Shown: positions 27,014 to 37,184, counted from the stretch's first letter. The stretch: DNA of 38,628 nt from an uncultured Variovorax sp. (GCA_913776885.1 CAJYQC010000276.1:1-38628); one strand, 5' to 3'. A program made the numbers and translations. The notes: generated from the sequence alone by a model not told the origin.

Positions 27014-27298
27014 ATGTGCATGAACCTGCTGCGCAGGCTGGCCGCCTCACCGCTGCCTTGCAGCGAAGCGGATCCCGCGATGGTCGACAGGCTGCGCGTG
27101 CTCCAGGCCGCGGGCCAGATCGAGGCGCGCATTCCTGCCGCCGTCGCGCGACCAGGCCGCGACGCGGACGGATGCACGCGGCACGACGCGGCCATGGTGA
27201 TCCGCATCACCCCTCGCGGGTGGGAGACCCTCGCCGCCGGTGCGCCCGCTGGCGAGGCCACCAGGTTCATCGGCACCAGGCATCGATCTGGCGCATGA
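27014..27298 (+). CDS. Hypothetical protein (94 aa)
   Basis: The protein has 94 aa, begins MCMNLLRRLAASPLP, and contains a helix DPAMVDRLRVLQAAGQIEARIP and a segment VIRITPRGWETLA that could be a small winged-helix wing. No known family is recognised. A second ATG lies two codons on. It follows the 34-aa ORF closely and overlaps the tail of the convergent SafE-like gene by 32 bp. GC-rich third positions are consistent with coding, and AGAGG lies upstream. Confidence 0.5.
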   Translation: MCMNLLRRLAASPLPCSEADPAMVDRLRVLQAAGQIEARIPAAVARPGRDADGCTRHDAAMVIRITPRGWETLAAGAPAGEATRFIGTRHRSGA

Positions 27299-27965
27299 GG
27301 TCGGCGCCCACCGAGTGCGCGGCCGCGCCGGCCAGCAGCACGCCAGCCAGCCGCGCGCCCCACTTCTGGCGCCCCGCGCCGGCAAGCCGCAGCTGCTGCC
27401 AGAGCCATGGACCGAGCGCCAGCGAGAGGCCGCTTCCGAGCGCGAACAACGCCATCAGCATGGCGCCTTCCCACGGACCGCTGCCCAGCCCCGCCAGCAT
27501 CAGCCCGGAATAGAGCAGCCCGCACGGCAGTGCAACCCACAGCAGCCCGGCCGCGAGCACGCCCAGCCCCGTGCCTCCCGCATGCGGCCGAAGACGCGCC
27601 TCGACCGAGCGGCCGATGCGCAGTGCCCACAGCGGCTGCCGCCCCGTGGCGGCCAGCATCGCGCCCCAGGCGAACACGAAGACGTGCAGCAGCACCCACA
27701 GCGGCCGCAGTGCGGCGACCTGCGCACCCGCCAGCGCGAGTCCGTCGACACTCGCGGCCGCGATGGCGCCCGCCGCCGCGTAGCTCGCGACACGGCCCGC
27801 GTGGAATGCACCAGGTGAAGCCAGTGCCGGCAGCGCGCCCCGCCCTGCAGGCGAGAGCGGCACGATCCGTATCACCGCCGACGAGGCGGCACCGCACATC
27901 GCCACGCAGTGCGGCCCGCCGGCAAGGCCCATGAGCAGCGCGGCACCGGCGAGCGCGGCCTGCAT
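27267..27965 (-). CDS. SafE/UreH-type membrane protein of the cbb3 cluster
   Basis: The protein has 232 aa and about six hydrophobic segments. The N-terminal GLAGGPHCVAMCGAAS (Cys-x3-Cys after a His) is the signature of the TauE/SafE-UreH group often found beside cco genes and annotated sulfite exporter; a link to copper or oxidase assembly is suspected for these. It starts 2 bp after the hemN stop, so it is the last gene of the cco-hemN operon. Confidence 0.82.
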   Translation of the reverse strand: MQAALAGAALLMGLAGGPHCVAMCGAASSAVIRIVPLSPAGRGALPALASPGAFHAGRVASYAAAGAIAAASVDGLALAGAQVAALRPLWVLLHVFVFAWGAMLAATGRQPLWALRIGRSVEARLRPHAGGTGLGVLAAGLLWVALPCGLLYSGLMLAGLGSGPWEGAMLMALFALGSGLSLALGPWLWQQLRLAGAGRQKWGARLAGVLLAGAAAHSVGADLMRQIDAWCR

Positions 27966-27967
27966 GC

Positions 27968-29392
27968 TCAGACCACGCGCGAGAAGCGCGTGCGGCTGGC
28001 GCGGCAGTGGCGGTCGAACACCATCGCGACCGCGCGCACGAGGAACCAGCCTTGCTCGGTGACAACCAGGTCGTGATCGCTCAGCCGCACCAGGCCCTCG
28101 GCGACCAGCGGGCCGAGCGCTGCGAACTCGGTAGCGAAGTAGCGCCGGAAATCGACGGCGAAGGCTTCGCCGATGGCGTCGAAGTCGAGCCGTCCGCGGC
28201 ACATCAGCGCCATGATGACCTCGCGGCGCAGCAGGTCGTCGCGCGACAGCGAAAGGCCCCGCACCACCGGCATGCGCCCCTGGTCGAGCAGGGCGCGGTA
28301 GTCGTCCAGGCTCTTGGCGTTCTGGCTGTAGGTCGCACCCACGCGGCCGATGCCCGACACGCCGAGGGCGATCAGGTCGCCCTCGGGCCGCGTGCCGTAG
28401 CCCTGGAAGTCGCGGTGCAGACGCCCTTGCTTCTTCGCGATGGCGAGCGGATCGTCGGGCAGCGCGAAATGGTCCATGCCGATGTAGACATAGCCGGCGT
28501 CGGTGAGCTTCGCGATCGCATTGGCGAGCATGCGCACACGCGCAGCTGCGTCGGGCAGCTCCTCGGCATGGATGCGCCGCTGCGGCTTGAAGCGCTCGGG
28601 CAGGTGCGCATAGGCATACAGCGCGATGCGGTCGGGCCGCAGCCTGCAGACCTGAGCGAGCGTGCGCCCGAAGGAAACGTCGTTCTGCCGCGGCAGGCCG
28701 TAGATCAGGTCCACGTTGATCGACTCGAAACCCAGCGAGCGCGCGTCGTCCATCAGCGCGAAGACCTGCGAAGCCGGCTGGATGCGGTGCACCGCCTCCT
28801 GCACGGCCGGATCGAAATCCTGCACGCCGAAGCTCAGGCGGTTGAAGCCCAGCGCAGCGAGGTTGGCGAGCCGCTGCGCGTCCACCGTGCGCGGATCGAT
28901 CTCGATGGAACGCTCGCCGCCGGGCACGAAGGCGAAGGCCCGGTGCAGCAGCGCCATGAGCTCGCCGAGCTCCGCGTCGTCGAGGAAGGTCGGCGATCCG
29001 CCGCCCAGGTGCAGATGGGACACGGTGGCGCTGCGGCCGAGCTGCGCGACCTGCAGCTCGACTTCGCGCCCGAGGTACGCGAGGTACTGGCGGCCCCATT
29101 CGCGGTGGCGCGTCACGATCTTGTTGCAGGCGCAGTAGTAGCACAGCGACTCGCAGAACGGGATGTGGACGTACAGCGACAGCGGCGGCGCCTCGGGGCC
29201 GGCCGCGCGGCGCTGTGCCAGCGCGCGCACGTAGTCGTTCTCGCCGAATGCTTCGACGAAGCGGTCGGCGGTGGGATAGGAGGTGTAGCGCGGGCCGGGC
29301 ACGTCGAACTGCCTCAGCAGGTCGATCGGCAGCGGGGCCTGCACGGTTCCGGTTTCGGTTCCGGTGTCGGGAGCGAGGGCAATGGAAGTCAT
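27968..29392 (-). CDS. hemN: Oxygen-independent coproporphyrinogen III dehydrogenase
   Basis: The protein has 474 aa. The radical-SAM motif HIPFCESLCYYCACNK (Cys-x3-Cys-x2-Cys), LGGGSPTF, and the family YIGMDHFALP and QGYGTRPEGDL follow in order. It decarboxylates coproporphyrinogen III without O2, supplying heme for the cbb3 oxidase and cytochromes under low oxygen. The start at 29392 overlaps the preceding small ORF by 4 bp (ATGA). No separate FNR box is visible; expression probably comes from the cco transcript. Confidence 0.95.
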   Translation of the reverse strand: MTSIALAPDTGTETGTVQAPLPIDLLRQFDVPGPRYTSYPTADRFVEAFGENDYVRALAQRRAAGPEAPPLSLYVHIPFCESLCYYCACNKIVTRHREWGRQYLAYLGREVELQVAQLGRSATVSHLHLGGGSPTFLDDAELGELMALLHRAFAFVPGGERSIEIDPRTVDAQRLANLAALGFNRLSFGVQDFDPAVQEAVHRIQPASQVFALMDDARSLGFESINVDLIYGLPRQNDVSFGRTLAQVCRLRPDRIALYAYAHLPERFKPQRRIHAEELPDAAARVRMLANAIAKLTDAGYVYIGMDHFALPDDPLAIAKKQGRLHRDFQGYGTRPEGDLIALGVSGIGRVGATYSQNAKSLDDYRALLDQGRMPVVRGLSLSRDDLLRREVIMALMCRGRLDFDAIGEAFAVDFRRYFATEFAALGPLVAEGLVRLSDHDLVVTEQGWFLVRAVAMVFDRHCRASRTRFSRVV

Positions 29393-29664
29393 GGGGAGGG
29401 TGTGCGCATGGGAGCGTCGGGCTGGACGGGCTGCACGGGTGCAGGCGGCGCGGTCAGCAGCACCGTGCAGGCGCTCGAAGCCGCGGCCATCAGCCAGAAG
29501 ACGAAGAAGGCGCCCGTGTAGATGCCCTGGCGCGTCATGTGCAGCGCATCGGCGCCGCAGAAGGTGTTGATCGGATCGACCAGCGCGAAGACCAGCACCT
29601 CCATGCCGCAGGCCACCAGGAAGGAAGGCCATAGGACGGCGGCGACCAGCCGCATCGCGTTCAT
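29389..29664 (-). CDS. Small two-span membrane protein between ccoH and hemN
   Basis: The protein has 91 aa. Two hydrophobic segments (VAAVLWPSFLVACGMEVLVFAL and GIYTGAFFVFWLMAAASSA) surround a loop with DPINTFCGADALHMTRQ, and a Pro-rich tail follows. It overlaps ccoH and hemN by ATGA joints at both ends, so it is coupled into the operon. I do not know a characterised homologue; the position suggests a part in oxidase assembly or heme supply. Confidence 0.75.
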   Translation of the reverse strand: MNAMRLVAAVLWPSFLVACGMEVLVFALVDPINTFCGADALHMTRQGIYTGAFFVFWLMAAASSACTVLLTAPPAPVQPVQPDAPMRTPSP

Positions 29665-29966
29665 GGCGCCGCCTTCGGGCCCGCGGACGGCACGTCCTGC
29701 GCGGGCGTCATCGCGTGGTTGCGGCCGCTCATCGCGGGGAGGTTCTTCTTCGCGGCCAGGGTTCTGTTGATCTCCACCCCTTCGCGGTAGTAGTCGGGCG
29801 ACACCAGCGCGTCGGGGCTGCGCCAGGCCAGCCAGAAGGTCACGAAGCTCGCGATCATCACGACCGCCGGGCCGCCGATCACCATCCACAGCAGCGGATG
29901 ACGCCACCAGGACTTGTCGGCCTCTGCGGCCAGCGGGTTCATCGTCGAACCGGTTGCTGCATTCAT
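29661..29966 (-). CDS. ccoH: FixH/CcoH cbb3 assembly protein
   Basis: The protein has 101 aa with one membrane segment (LLWMVIGGPAVVMIASFVTFWLAW) followed by SPDALVSPDYYREGVEINRTL, the conserved FixH element. It is shorter than many FixH proteins, lacking most of the periplasmic domain, as is common in betaproteobacteria. It assists maturation of the oxidase with CcoG, CcoI and CcoS. It begins 10 bp after ccoG stops. Confidence 0.85.
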   Translation of the reverse strand: MNAATGSTMNPLAAEADKSWWRHPLLWMVIGGPAVVMIASFVTFWLAWRSPDALVSPDYYREGVEINRTLAAKKNLPAMSGRNHAMTPAQDVPSAGPKAAP

Positions 29967-29976
29967 TCCAGACCTT

Positions 29977-31398
29977 TCAGCGCGGCACCAGGAAGGCCGC
30001 TTTCTCGGAAACCTGCGCGCCGCTGCCTTCCTCGCGGATGCTGAAGTGCACCGTGTGCGATCCGGCGGGCACGCTGCCGTAGGGCACCTGCAGCCGCACT
30101 GCGACCCAGCGCGACTGGGCCGCGTCGACGGCGACCGGCTCGTCCGGCGACACGCCGAGCCCTTCGAGCCCGCTCGCCGCGATGCGGTAGCGCTGCGGCT
30201 GTTCGGTGGCGTTCATGATCTGCAGCCGATAGACGTTCTCGAGCCTGCCGCCCTCGGCGATGCGCGCGAGCGCGGCCCGGTCGCGCACCACGTCGACCTT
30301 CAGCGGCGAGCGCACCACCAGGCTGGTCAGCAGGCCGGTCACCAGCAGCAGCAGGATCGCGGTGTAGACCAGCACCCGCGGGCGCAGCACGCGCCGCAGC
30401 AGCTGCCGGCGCGACCATCCGGCCTCCATGCCGTTCTGCGTGTCGTAGCGGATCAGCCCGGGCGCATAGGCCATCTTCCGCATGACCGTGTCGCAGGCGT
30501 CGGCGCAGAGGCCGCAGCCGATGCACTCGTACTGCAGGCCCTTGCGGATGTCGATGCCGGTGGGGCATACCTGCACGCACAGGCCGCAGTCGATGCAGTC
30601 GCCGAGCGCCATCGACCGCGGATCGGGGCCCTTGCGGCGCGGCGCGCGCGGCTCGCCGCGCCGGGGGTCGTAGGTCACGATCAGGGTGTCGCGGTCGAAC
30701 ATCGCGCTCTGAAAGCGCGCATAAGGGCACATGTACTTGCAGACCTGCTCGCGCATGAAGCCGGCATTGCCGTAGGTCGCGAAGCCGTAGAAGAACACCC
30801 AGAAGACCTCCCACGAGCCCATCTGCGTCTGCAGGAAGGCCATGCCGAGTTCGCGGATCGGCGTGAAGTAGCCCACGAAGGTGAAGCCGGTCCACATCGC
30901 GATGCCGATCCACAGCAGGTGCTTGGCCCACTTCTTCACCAGCTTCTCGAGCGACATCGGCTCGGCGTCCAGCCGTATGCGCGCGGTGCGGTTGCCCTCG
31001 ATGCGCTGCTCCACCCACATGAAGATCTCGGTGTAGACGGTCTGCGGGCAGGCATAGCCGCACCACAGCCTTCCCGCCACCGCGGTGAAGAGAAAGAGCG
31101 AGAGCGCGCTGATGACCAGCAGGCCCGAGAGGTAGATCAGGTCCTGCGGGTACAGCACCAGCCCGAAGATGTAGAAGCGCCGCGCCGCAAGGTCGAACAG
31201 CACCATCTGGCGCCCGCCCCATTCCACCCAGGGCATGCCGTAGAACACGAGCTGCGTAAGAAAGACCAGCGCCCAGCGCCAGCGCGCGAACACGCCGCGC
31301 ACGGTGCGGGGATAGATCTTCTTCGAGGCCTCGTACAGGCCGACCTCCTCGCCGCCTCCGGGGTTGGCGTTCGCGATGGGAATGATCCTGCGGGTCAT
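29977..31398 (-). CDS. ccoG: CcoG/FixG membrane ferredoxin-type protein
   Basis: The protein has 473 aa. About five membrane helices, the CGYACPQT motif (residues about 103-110), two 4Fe-4S ferredoxin clusters (CIDCGLCVQVCPTGID and CIGCGLCADACD) and a C-terminal Ig-like FixG domain. CcoG has been shown in other bacteria to act as a cupric reductase during cbb3 copper-centre assembly. It is between ccoP and ccoH in the normal order. Confidence 0.95.
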   Translation of the reverse strand: MTRRIIPIANANPGGGEEVGLYEASKKIYPRTVRGVFARWRWALVFLTQLVFYGMPWVEWGGRQMVLFDLAARRFYIFGLVLYPQDLIYLSGLLVISALSLFLFTAVAGRLWCGYACPQTVYTEIFMWVEQRIEGNRTARIRLDAEPMSLEKLVKKWAKHLLWIGIAMWTGFTFVGYFTPIRELGMAFLQTQMGSWEVFWVFFYGFATYGNAGFMREQVCKYMCPYARFQSAMFDRDTLIVTYDPRRGEPRAPRRKGPDPRSMALGDCIDCGLCVQVCPTGIDIRKGLQYECIGCGLCADACDTVMRKMAYAPGLIRYDTQNGMEAGWSRRQLLRRVLRPRVLVYTAILLLLVTGLLTSLVVRSPLKVDVVRDRAALARIAEGGRLENVYRLQIMNATEQPQRYRIAASGLEGLGVSPDEPVAVDAAQSRWVAVRLQVPYGSVPAGSHTVHFSIREEGSGAQVSEKAAFLVPR

Positions 31399-31413
31399 GG
31401 CGCTGCGCCGGCT

Positions 31414-32331
31414 TCAGGGCGTGGCCGCGGGCGCATTGTTGGACAGCCCCCAGACGTAGGACGCGACCATCCGGATCTGCGCCTCGGTGAGGCGGCCTTC
31501 CTGCGCGGGCATCTCGTTGTGCTTGCCCGAGTTGATCATCTGGACGATGGCGGCCTCGCCGTAGCCGTGCAGCCAGATCCTGTCGCTGAGATTGGGCGCG
31601 CCCAGGGCCTGGTTGCCCACGCCGCCAATGCCGTGGCAGGCGGCGCATGCCGTGAACTTCGCCTTGCCGAGGCCGGCGCGCACCGAGTCGTGCGGCTCGC
31701 CCGACAGGCTCAGCACGTAGTTGGCGACGTTCTTCACGTCGTCGGGCGTGCCGACGGCAGCGGCCATGGGCGGCATCACGCCCACCCGCCCCCTGGTGAT
31801 GGTCTCGACGATCTTCTCGGGCGTGCCGCCGTAGAGCCAGTCCTTGTCCGTGAGGTTGGGAAAGCCCTTGCTGCCGCGCGCATCGGAGCCGTGGCACTGC
31901 GCGCAGTTGCCCATGAAGAGCCGCTCACCGATCGCATGGGCCTGCGGATCGCGTGCGATGTCCTCGACCGTCATCGCGGCGTACTTCGCATAGACGGGTG
32001 CGAGCTCCTGCGTGGCCCTGGCCACTTCCGCGTCGTACTCGCCGCGCGAAGTCCAGTCGGACTTCCCGCGGAAGCTTCCCAGCCCCGGAAACATGGCGAG
32101 GTAACCCAGCCCGAAGACGATGGTCAGCACGAACAGGCCGACCCACCACATCGGCAGCGGGTTGTTGGCCTCGCGCAGGTCCTCGTCCCACACGTGGCCG
32201 GTGGTGTTGTCGGCGCTGGCGGCGACGCGCTTGCGCGCCGTGAGCCACAGCAGGATCACGCAGCCGAGGATGCTCAGCAGCGAGACCACTGCCACGTAGT
32301 CGGACCAGAAACGGCTGATGAAATCGCTCAT
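31414..32331 (-). CDS. ccoP: cbb3 oxidase diheme subunit CcoP
   Basis: The protein has 305 aa. Two N-terminal hydrophobic segments (VVSLLSILGCVILLWLTA and WWVGLFVLTIVFGLGYLAMF) and two c-type heme motifs, CAQCHG and CAACHG, each with later Met ligands. It receives electrons from soluble cytochromes for CcoO and CcoN. It lies 13 bp after ccoQ. Confidence 0.95.
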   Translation of the reverse strand: MSDFISRFWSDYVAVVSLLSILGCVILLWLTARKRVAASADNTTGHVWDEDLREANNPLPMWWVGLFVLTIVFGLGYLAMFPGLGSFRGKSDWTSRGEYDAEVARATQELAPVYAKYAAMTVEDIARDPQAHAIGERLFMGNCAQCHGSDARGSKGFPNLTDKDWLYGGTPEKIVETITRGRVGVMPPMAAAVGTPDDVKNVANYVLSLSGEPHDSVRAGLGKAKFTACAACHGIGGVGNQALGAPNLSDRIWLHGYGEAAIVQMINSGKHNEMPAQEGRLTEAQIRMVASYVWGLSNNAPAATP

Positions 32332-32344
32332 CGTGCTTCTCCGT

Positions 32345-32485
32345 TCAATCCTGCTCGAAGGGCAGGCGTGCCGCTTCCTGGAAGCCGGGCGCGTTGCGGC
32401 GCGAATACGCCCAGATCACGATGCCGATGAAAAGCGCGAAGCACACGACGGTGGCGGCGATGCGCAGGGTGGTGAGGTCGATCAT
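32345..32485 (-). CDS. ccoQ: cbb3 oxidase small subunit CcoQ
   Basis: The protein has 46 aa (MIDLTTLRIAATVVCFALF...), one membrane helix, then AYSRRNAPGFQEAARLPFEQD, the standard CcoQ tail. It stabilises the complex. It is too short for the ORF track; it sits between ccoO and ccoP in the expected place. Confidence 0.92.
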   Translation of the reverse strand: MIDLTTLRIAATVVCFALFIGIVIWAYSRRNAPGFQEAARLPFEQD

Positions 32486-32509
32486 GGTTGTGCGTCCTTT
32501 GCCGCTTGC

Positions 32510-33139
32510 TTACTTGAGCGCCAGGCCCAGCGACTGCAGGTAGGCCACCGTGGCCTCCATCTCGGTCTTGCCCCGGACGTCTTCCGCGGCCCCGGCGATC
32601 TCGGCATCGGTGTAGGGCACGCCGACGCGGCGCAGCGCGCGCATGTGGGCGGGCAGCGACTCGGCATCAACCGGCGTCTTCTCCAGCCAGGTATAGGCCG
32701 GCATGTTCGACTCGGGCACGACGTCGCGCGGGTTGTTCAGGTGGATGCGGTGCCACTCGTCGCTGTACTTGCCGCCCACGCGCTGCAGGTCGGGGCCGGT
32801 GCGCTTGCTGCCCCACTGGAACGGGTGGTCGTAGACGAACTCGCCGGCCACCGAGTAGTGGCCGTAGCGCAGCGTCTCCGAGCGGAAGGGCCGGATCATC
32901 TGCGAGTGGCAGTTGTAGCAGCCCTCGCGCAGGTAGATGTCGCGCCCGGCCAGCTGCAGCGGCGTGAGCGGCTTGACGCCCTGCACCGCCTCGGTGGTCG
33001 ACTTCTGGAAGAACAGCGGCACGATCTCGACGAGGCCGCCGACGGCCACCACCACGAGGATCAGCACGATCATCAGCAGGTTGTTGGTCTCGATCTTCTC
33101 GTGCGAGAAGCCGCCGGCGCTGGAGGTCTTGGAATTCAT
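32510..33139 (-). CDS. ccoO: cbb3 oxidase monoheme subunit CcoO
   Basis: The protein has 209 aa. N-terminal membrane anchor ([24 protein letters not shown]), heme motif CYNCHS and the conserved [17 protein letters not shown] and NMPAYTWL with the Met ligand. It passes electrons from CcoP to CcoN. It begins 9 bp after ccoN. Confidence 0.96.
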   Translation of the reverse strand: MNSKTSSAGGFSHEKIETNNLLMIVLILVVVAVGGLVEIVPLFFQKSTTEAVQGVKPLTPLQLAGRDIYLREGCYNCHSQMIRPFRSETLRYGHYSVAGEFVYDHPFQWGSKRTGPDLQRVGGKYSDEWHRIHLNNPRDVVPESNMPAYTWLEKTPVDAESLPAHMRALRRVGVPYTDAEIAGAAEDVRGKTEMEATVAYLQSLGLALK

Positions 33140-33148
33140 CGTGCGTCC

Positions 33149-34588
33149 TCAGGCATGGGCCATGGCAGGGGGCGGGATCTCGGCGCGCACCGCACGCCCG
33201 GAGATGACGGTCATCCAGACGTTCCAGGCCATCAGCAGCATCCCGCTGAGGTAGAGCACGCCGCCGATCACGCGCACCAGGTAGAACGGGAAGGTGGCCT
33301 TCACGCTCTCCACGAAGGTGTAGGTGAGCGTGCCGTCGGGGTTGATCGAGCGCCACATGAGACCCTGCATCACGCCGGCGATCCACATCGCGGCGATGTA
33401 CAGCACGATGCCGATGGTGGCGATCCAGAAGTGCACCTCGATGGCTCGCACGCTGTACATGGCGGTGCGGCCGTACATGCGCGGGGTCAGGTAGTAGAGC
33501 GAGCCCATGGTGATGAAGCCCACCCAGCCGAGCGCACCGGAGTGCACGTGGCCGATGGTCCAGTCGGTGTAGTGGCTCAGGGCGTTGACGGTCTTGATGG
33601 ACATCATCGGCCCCTCGAAGGTCGACATGCCGTAGAACGAGAGCGCGACGATCAGGAAGCGCAGGATCGGGTCGGTGCGCAGCTTGTGCCAGGCGCCCGA
33701 GAGCGTCATCACGCCGTTGATCATCCCGCCCCAGCTCGGCGCGAGCAGGATCAGCGAGAACACCATGCCCAGCGACTGCGTCCAGTCGGGGAGCGCGGTG
33801 TAGTGCAGGTGGTGCGGGCCCGCCCACATGTAGGTGAAGATCAGCGCCCAGAAGTGCACGATCGACAGCCGGTACGAATACACCGGCCGGCCCGCCTGCT
33901 TGGGGATGTAGTAGTACATCATCCCGAGGAAGCCGGCCGTGAGGAAGAAGCCCACTGCGTTGTGGCCGTACCACCACTGCACCATCGCGTCCTGCACGCC
34001 GGCGTAGGCCGAGTAGCTCTTCATCCAACCTGCCGGAACCACGGCGCCATTGACGATGTGCAGCAGGGCGACCGCGATGATGAAGGCGCCGAAGAACCAG
34101 TTGGCCACGTAGATGTGGCGCACCTTGCGCTTGCCGATGGTGCCGAAGAACACGATGGCATAGGCCACCCAGACCACCGCGATCAGCAGGCCGATGGGCC
34201 ATTCGAGTTCCGCGTACTCCTTGCCGCGCGTGTAGCCCATCGGCAGGCTGATGGCGGCGGCCACGATCACCGCCTGCCAGCCCCAGAACACGAAGGACGC
34301 GAGCCCGGGCGCGAAGAGCCGCACCTGGCAGGTGCGCTGGACCACGTGGAAGCTGGTCGCCATCAGCGCGCAGCCGCCGAACGCGAAGATGACCGCGTTG
34401 GTGTGCAGCGGCCGCAGGCGCCCATAGCTGAGCCATGGAATGCCGAGGTTGAGCTCGGGCCACGTCAGCTGGGAGGCGATGACCACGCCCACCAGCATGC
34501 CGACAACGCCCCACACCACGGACATGAGCGCGAACTGCCGCACGACCGTGTCGTCGTATTCCGCGGCGGGAGGTCTGGGTTCTTGCAT
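33149..34588 (-). CDS. ccoN: cbb3 oxidase catalytic subunit CcoN
   Basis: The protein has 479 aa and twelve membrane segments of a heme-copper oxidase. Ligand regions include [14 protein letters not shown] (low-spin heme His), [17 protein letters not shown] (CuB site), [16 protein letters not shown] and [14 protein letters not shown]. The high-affinity oxidase reduces O2 at trace levels and pumps protons. The start at 34588 has a perfect FNR palindrome centred 62 bp upstream, so ccoNOQP has its own promoter inside the ccoS gene end. Confidence 0.97.
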   Translation of the reverse strand: MQEPRPPAAEYDDTVVRQFALMSVVWGVVGMLVGVVIASQLTWPELNLGIPWLSYGRLRPLHTNAVIFAFGGCALMATSFHVVQRTCQVRLFAPGLASFVFWGWQAVIVAAAISLPMGYTRGKEYAELEWPIGLLIAVVWVAYAIVFFGTIGKRKVRHIYVANWFFGAFIIAVALLHIVNGAVVPAGWMKSYSAYAGVQDAMVQWWYGHNAVGFFLTAGFLGMMYYYIPKQAGRPVYSYRLSIVHFWALIFTYMWAGPHHLHYTALPDWTQSLGMVFSLILLAPSWGGMINGVMTLSGAWHKLRTDPILRFLIVALSFYGMSTFEGPMMSIKTVNALSHYTDWTIGHVHSGALGWVGFITMGSLYYLTPRMYGRTAMYSVRAIEVHFWIATIGIVLYIAAMWIAGVMQGLMWRSINPDGTLTYTFVESVKATFPFYLVRVIGGVLYLSGMLLMAWNVWMTVISGRAVRAEIPPPAMAHA

Positions 34589-34643
34589 CGTGGTGCCATT
34601 GATTGAGTTACGGGCAGTTTCCGTGGGTAACCTGCCCGAGGGC

Positions 34644-34657
34644 TTGATGCAGATCAA
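34644..34657. promoter_or_regulatory. Perfect FNR/ANR box (TTGATGCAGATCAA) before ccoN
   Basis: Both half-sites match fully. It overlaps the last codons and stop of ccoS and lies 62 bp (centre) from the ccoN ATG. The -10 region is weak (GAAACT, about 32 bp away). Confidence 0.9.
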
Positions 34658-34791
34658 TCGCCGTGCAGGATGCGCTCGCCTTCCATGTCGACGTCTTCGA
34701 ACTGGCCGCGCTCGATGGCCCACCACAGGCCGCCGAGGATCGCGAGGACCAGCATCACGGACAGCGGCACGAGGAGAAAGAGGATGTCCAT
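34654..34791 (-). CDS. ccoS: CcoS/FixS cbb3 maturation protein
   Basis: The protein has 45 aa: one membrane helix ([23 protein letters not shown]), then the FixS end [16 protein letters not shown]. It is needed to insert cofactors into CcoN. Its ATG overlaps the ccoI stop by one base, and its own stop lies inside the FNR box of ccoN. Confidence 0.93.
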   Translation of the reverse strand: MDILFLLVPLSVMLVLAILGGLWWAIERGQFEDVDMEGERILHGD

Positions 34792-37136
34792 CAGCGCACG
34801 CCTTCTCCAGCGCCAGCGCGCGAGAGCCGCGCCGCGTTGAGAACGACGACGAGCGAGCTCGCGGCCATGCCGAGGCCCGCGAGCCAGGCCGGCAGCCAGC
34901 CGGCCACCGCCAGCGGCACGCACAGCGCGTTGTAGCCCGCGGCCCACGCGAGGTTCTGCTGCACCACGCGCAAGGTCCTGCGGGCCTGCGCGACCGCCTG
35001 CGGAATGCTGGCGAGCCTGTCGCCGAGCACGACGAAGTCGGCGTGCGCGCGCGACAGCGGCACCGAACGGCCGAAGGCGAACGAGGCATCCGCGCGCGCC
35101 AGCGAGGGGCCGTCGTTGAGGCCGTCGCCCACCATCGCGATCCGCCGGCCTTCTGCCTGCAGGCGCCACAGCGCGTCGAGCTTGTCCTCCGGCGTGCAGC
35201 CGCCCTGCGCGAAGTCGATGCCGCAGCGCGCGGCGATCTCCCTCGCGGCCGCGTCCCTGTCGCCCGAAAGCAGCCGCACGGTGATCCCTTGCGCGCGCAA
35301 TGCCGAGACGGCCTCTGCCGCATCGGCGCGAAGCTCCTCGGCCAGCACGAAGCTCGCGAGCCAGCCCTGCGCGTCGGCCAGATGGACCTGCGCGGCCTCG
35401 ATTTCCAGCGGGGCCACCTCGCAGAAGCCCGCCGAGCCCAGGCGCACGCGCTGTTGCGTGCCGGCTGCCGCACGCATGCGGCGCAGGCGACCCTCGATGC
35501 CCTGGCCCGCCGCCTCGACGACCTGCTGCGCGACCCAGCCGGGCGGTGAGCGGAACTGTGCGCTCCATGCGCTCACCAGTGACTGCGCCACGGGGTGCAG
35601 CGACTGCGCGGCCAGCGCGGCTGCCATCTCGAGTGCGTCGCCGGGCCGCAGGCCCTGTCGGCAATAGATGCGCTCCAGCCGCGGCACGTCGCCCGTCAGC
35701 GTGCCGGTCTTGTCGAACACCACCGTGTCGACCGATGCCAGGGCCTCCAGCGCCTGCAGGTTGGAGGTCATGACGCCGCCGCGCGCCAGCGTGCCCGCAC
35801 TGGCGAGCATCGCGGCAGGCGTCGCGAGCGAGAGCGCGCACGGGCAGGTCACGATGAGCACCGCGACCGCCACCATCAGCGCCCTGCCCGGGTCCGTCGG
35901 CCACCAGGACGCGGCCGCGATGGCCGCCGCCGCGAGCACCCCGACGAGAAAGGGCCGCGCCACCCGGTCGGCCAGCAGCGCAAGTCGCGGCTTGCGCGAG
36001 GCGGCGCTTTCCATCAACCGGACGATCTGCGCGAAGCGCGTGCCCTCGCCCACCGATTCGAGGCGCACCTGCACCGCCGCCGAGAGGTTGTGGCTGCCCG
36101 CGAGCACGCGGTCGCCGCACGCACGGCGCACCGGCCGGGACTCACCGGTCAGCAGGGCCTCGTCGGCACTGGTGTCGCCTTCGATCAGCACACCATCGGC
36201 CGGGAAGGCCTCGCCGGGGCGCACCCGCACCACGTCGCCCACGACGAGCCGGCGCACGGCCACGCGCTTCCAGCTGCCGTCGGCGGCGAGGCGGTCGATG
36301 CCGTCGGGCAGCCGGTTCATCAGCGCATCGAGCGCACCGGCCGTGCGCTCGCGCAGCCGCGCTTCCAGCCATCGGCCGGTGAGCAGGAAGAAGACGAACA
36401 TCGTCAGCGAGTCGAAGTACACCTCGTGGCCGAGCGGTCCACCGGCATCGAAGGTGGCGGCGCTGCTGACCGCGAAGGTCGCGAACACGCCGAAGGCCAC
36501 GGGCAGGTCCATTCCGACCCGGCCCATGCGCAGGTCGCGCCAGGCACTGCGGAAGAAGGGACCGCAGGAGAAGAGCACCACCGGCAGCGTCAGCACCCAG
36601 GAGGCCCAGCGCAGCAGCTGCGCCGAATCGGCGCCCATGTCGCCAGGCCGCGCGACGTATGCCGGGTAGGCGTACATCATCACCTGCATCATGCAGAAGC
36701 CGGAGACCAGCCAGCGCCACAGCGCCAGCCGGGATTCGCGCTGGCGCAACGCCCTCACGGAGCGGTCGCAGCCCGGCAGCAGCCGGTAGCCCGCTTTCGC
36801 GCTCGCCTCGAACCAGCGCGAGGGCCTTGTCTGCGCCGGCGACCAGACCACGCGCGCGCGCCGGCTGGCCGCGTTGACTTGCACCTCGCGCACGCCGGGC
36901 ACACGGCGCAGCGCGTCCTCGACCGTGAACGCGCAGGCTGCGCAGCTCATGCCTTCGACCATGACCTGCGACTCCCAGCAGTCGCCATCGGCAGCACCGA
37001 GCTCGTGCCCGAACGCGGGCCACTCGGCGGGATCGTCGAGCACCTGCCAGGCGTCTTCAGCGACGGGGGTGGGGCTGGTGGGGCTGGTGGGAACGGCGCG
37101 GATCGAAAGGCGATCCCGGGCGAGCGTGGCATTCAT
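34791..37136 (-). CDS. ccoI: CcoI/FixI-type copper P1B-ATPase
   Basis: The protein has 781 aa. N-terminal metal-binding GMSCAAC, six to eight membrane helices including [21 protein letters not shown] with the phosphorylated Asp, the SLHPVAQ nucleotide site and [10 protein letters not shown]. The presence of an N-terminal extension and its place before ccoS identify the cbb3-specific exporter that delivers copper for the oxidase. The start at 37136 faces a perfect FNR box with a TAGGCT -10-like element; the box centre is only 41 bp away, so the transcript may have almost no leader. Confidence 0.96.
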   Translation of the reverse strand: MNATLARDRLSIRAVPTSPTSPTPVAEDAWQVLDDPAEWPAFGHELGAADGDCWESQVMVEGMSCAACAFTVEDALRRVPGVREVQVNAASRRARVVWSPAQTRPSRWFEASAKAGYRLLPGCDRSVRALRQRESRLALWRWLVSGFCMMQVMMYAYPAYVARPGDMGADSAQLLRWASWVLTLPVVLFSCGPFFRSAWRDLRMGRVGMDLPVAFGVFATFAVSSAATFDAGGPLGHEVYFDSLTMFVFFLLTGRWLEARLRERTAGALDALMNRLPDGIDRLAADGSWKRVAVRRLVVGDVVRVRPGEAFPADGVLIEGDTSADEALLTGESRPVRRACGDRVLAGSHNLSAAVQVRLESVGEGTRFAQIVRLMESAASRKPRLALLADRVARPFLVGVLAAAAIAAASWWPTDPGRALMVAVAVLIVTCPCALSLATPAAMLASAGTLARGGVMTSNLQALEALASVDTVVFDKTGTLTGDVPRLERIYCRQGLRPGDALEMAAALAAQSLHPVAQSLVSAWSAQFRSPPGWVAQQVVEAAGQGIEGRLRRMRAAAGTQQRVRLGSAGFCEVAPLEIEAAQVHLADAQGWLASFVLAEELRADAAEAVSALRAQGITVRLLSGDRDAAAREIAARCGIDFAQGGCTPEDKLDALWRLQAEGRRIAMVGDGLNDGPSLARADASFAFGRSVPLSRAHADFVVLGDRLASIPQAVAQARRTLRVVQQNLAWAAGYNALCVPLAVAGWLPAWLAGLGMAASSLVVVLNAARLSRAGAGEGVR

Positions 37137-37170
37137 CGGCCGAGCCTAAGAGGCACGCACCGCGGTGCGC

Positions 37171-37184
37171 TTGATCTGCATCAA
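37171..37184. promoter_or_regulatory. Perfect FNR/ANR box (TTGATCTGCATCAA), divergent ccoI/USP
   Basis: Both half-sites match fully. Symmetric -10-like hexamers stand 32 bp from the centre on each side: TAAGCT (37207-37212) toward the USP and TAGGCT (minus, 37143-37148) toward ccoI. One site could thus drive both directions. Confidence 0.9.

Noticed and set aside
28007-29521. 504-aa plus-strand ORF opposite hemN
   Set aside because: Shadow of a gene with all radical-SAM motifs on the minus strand.
29914-34606. Long plus-strand ORFs opposite ccoG/P/O/N (29914..32430, 32318..34606)
   Set aside because: Antisense of well-identified cbb3 genes; composition typical of antisense frames.
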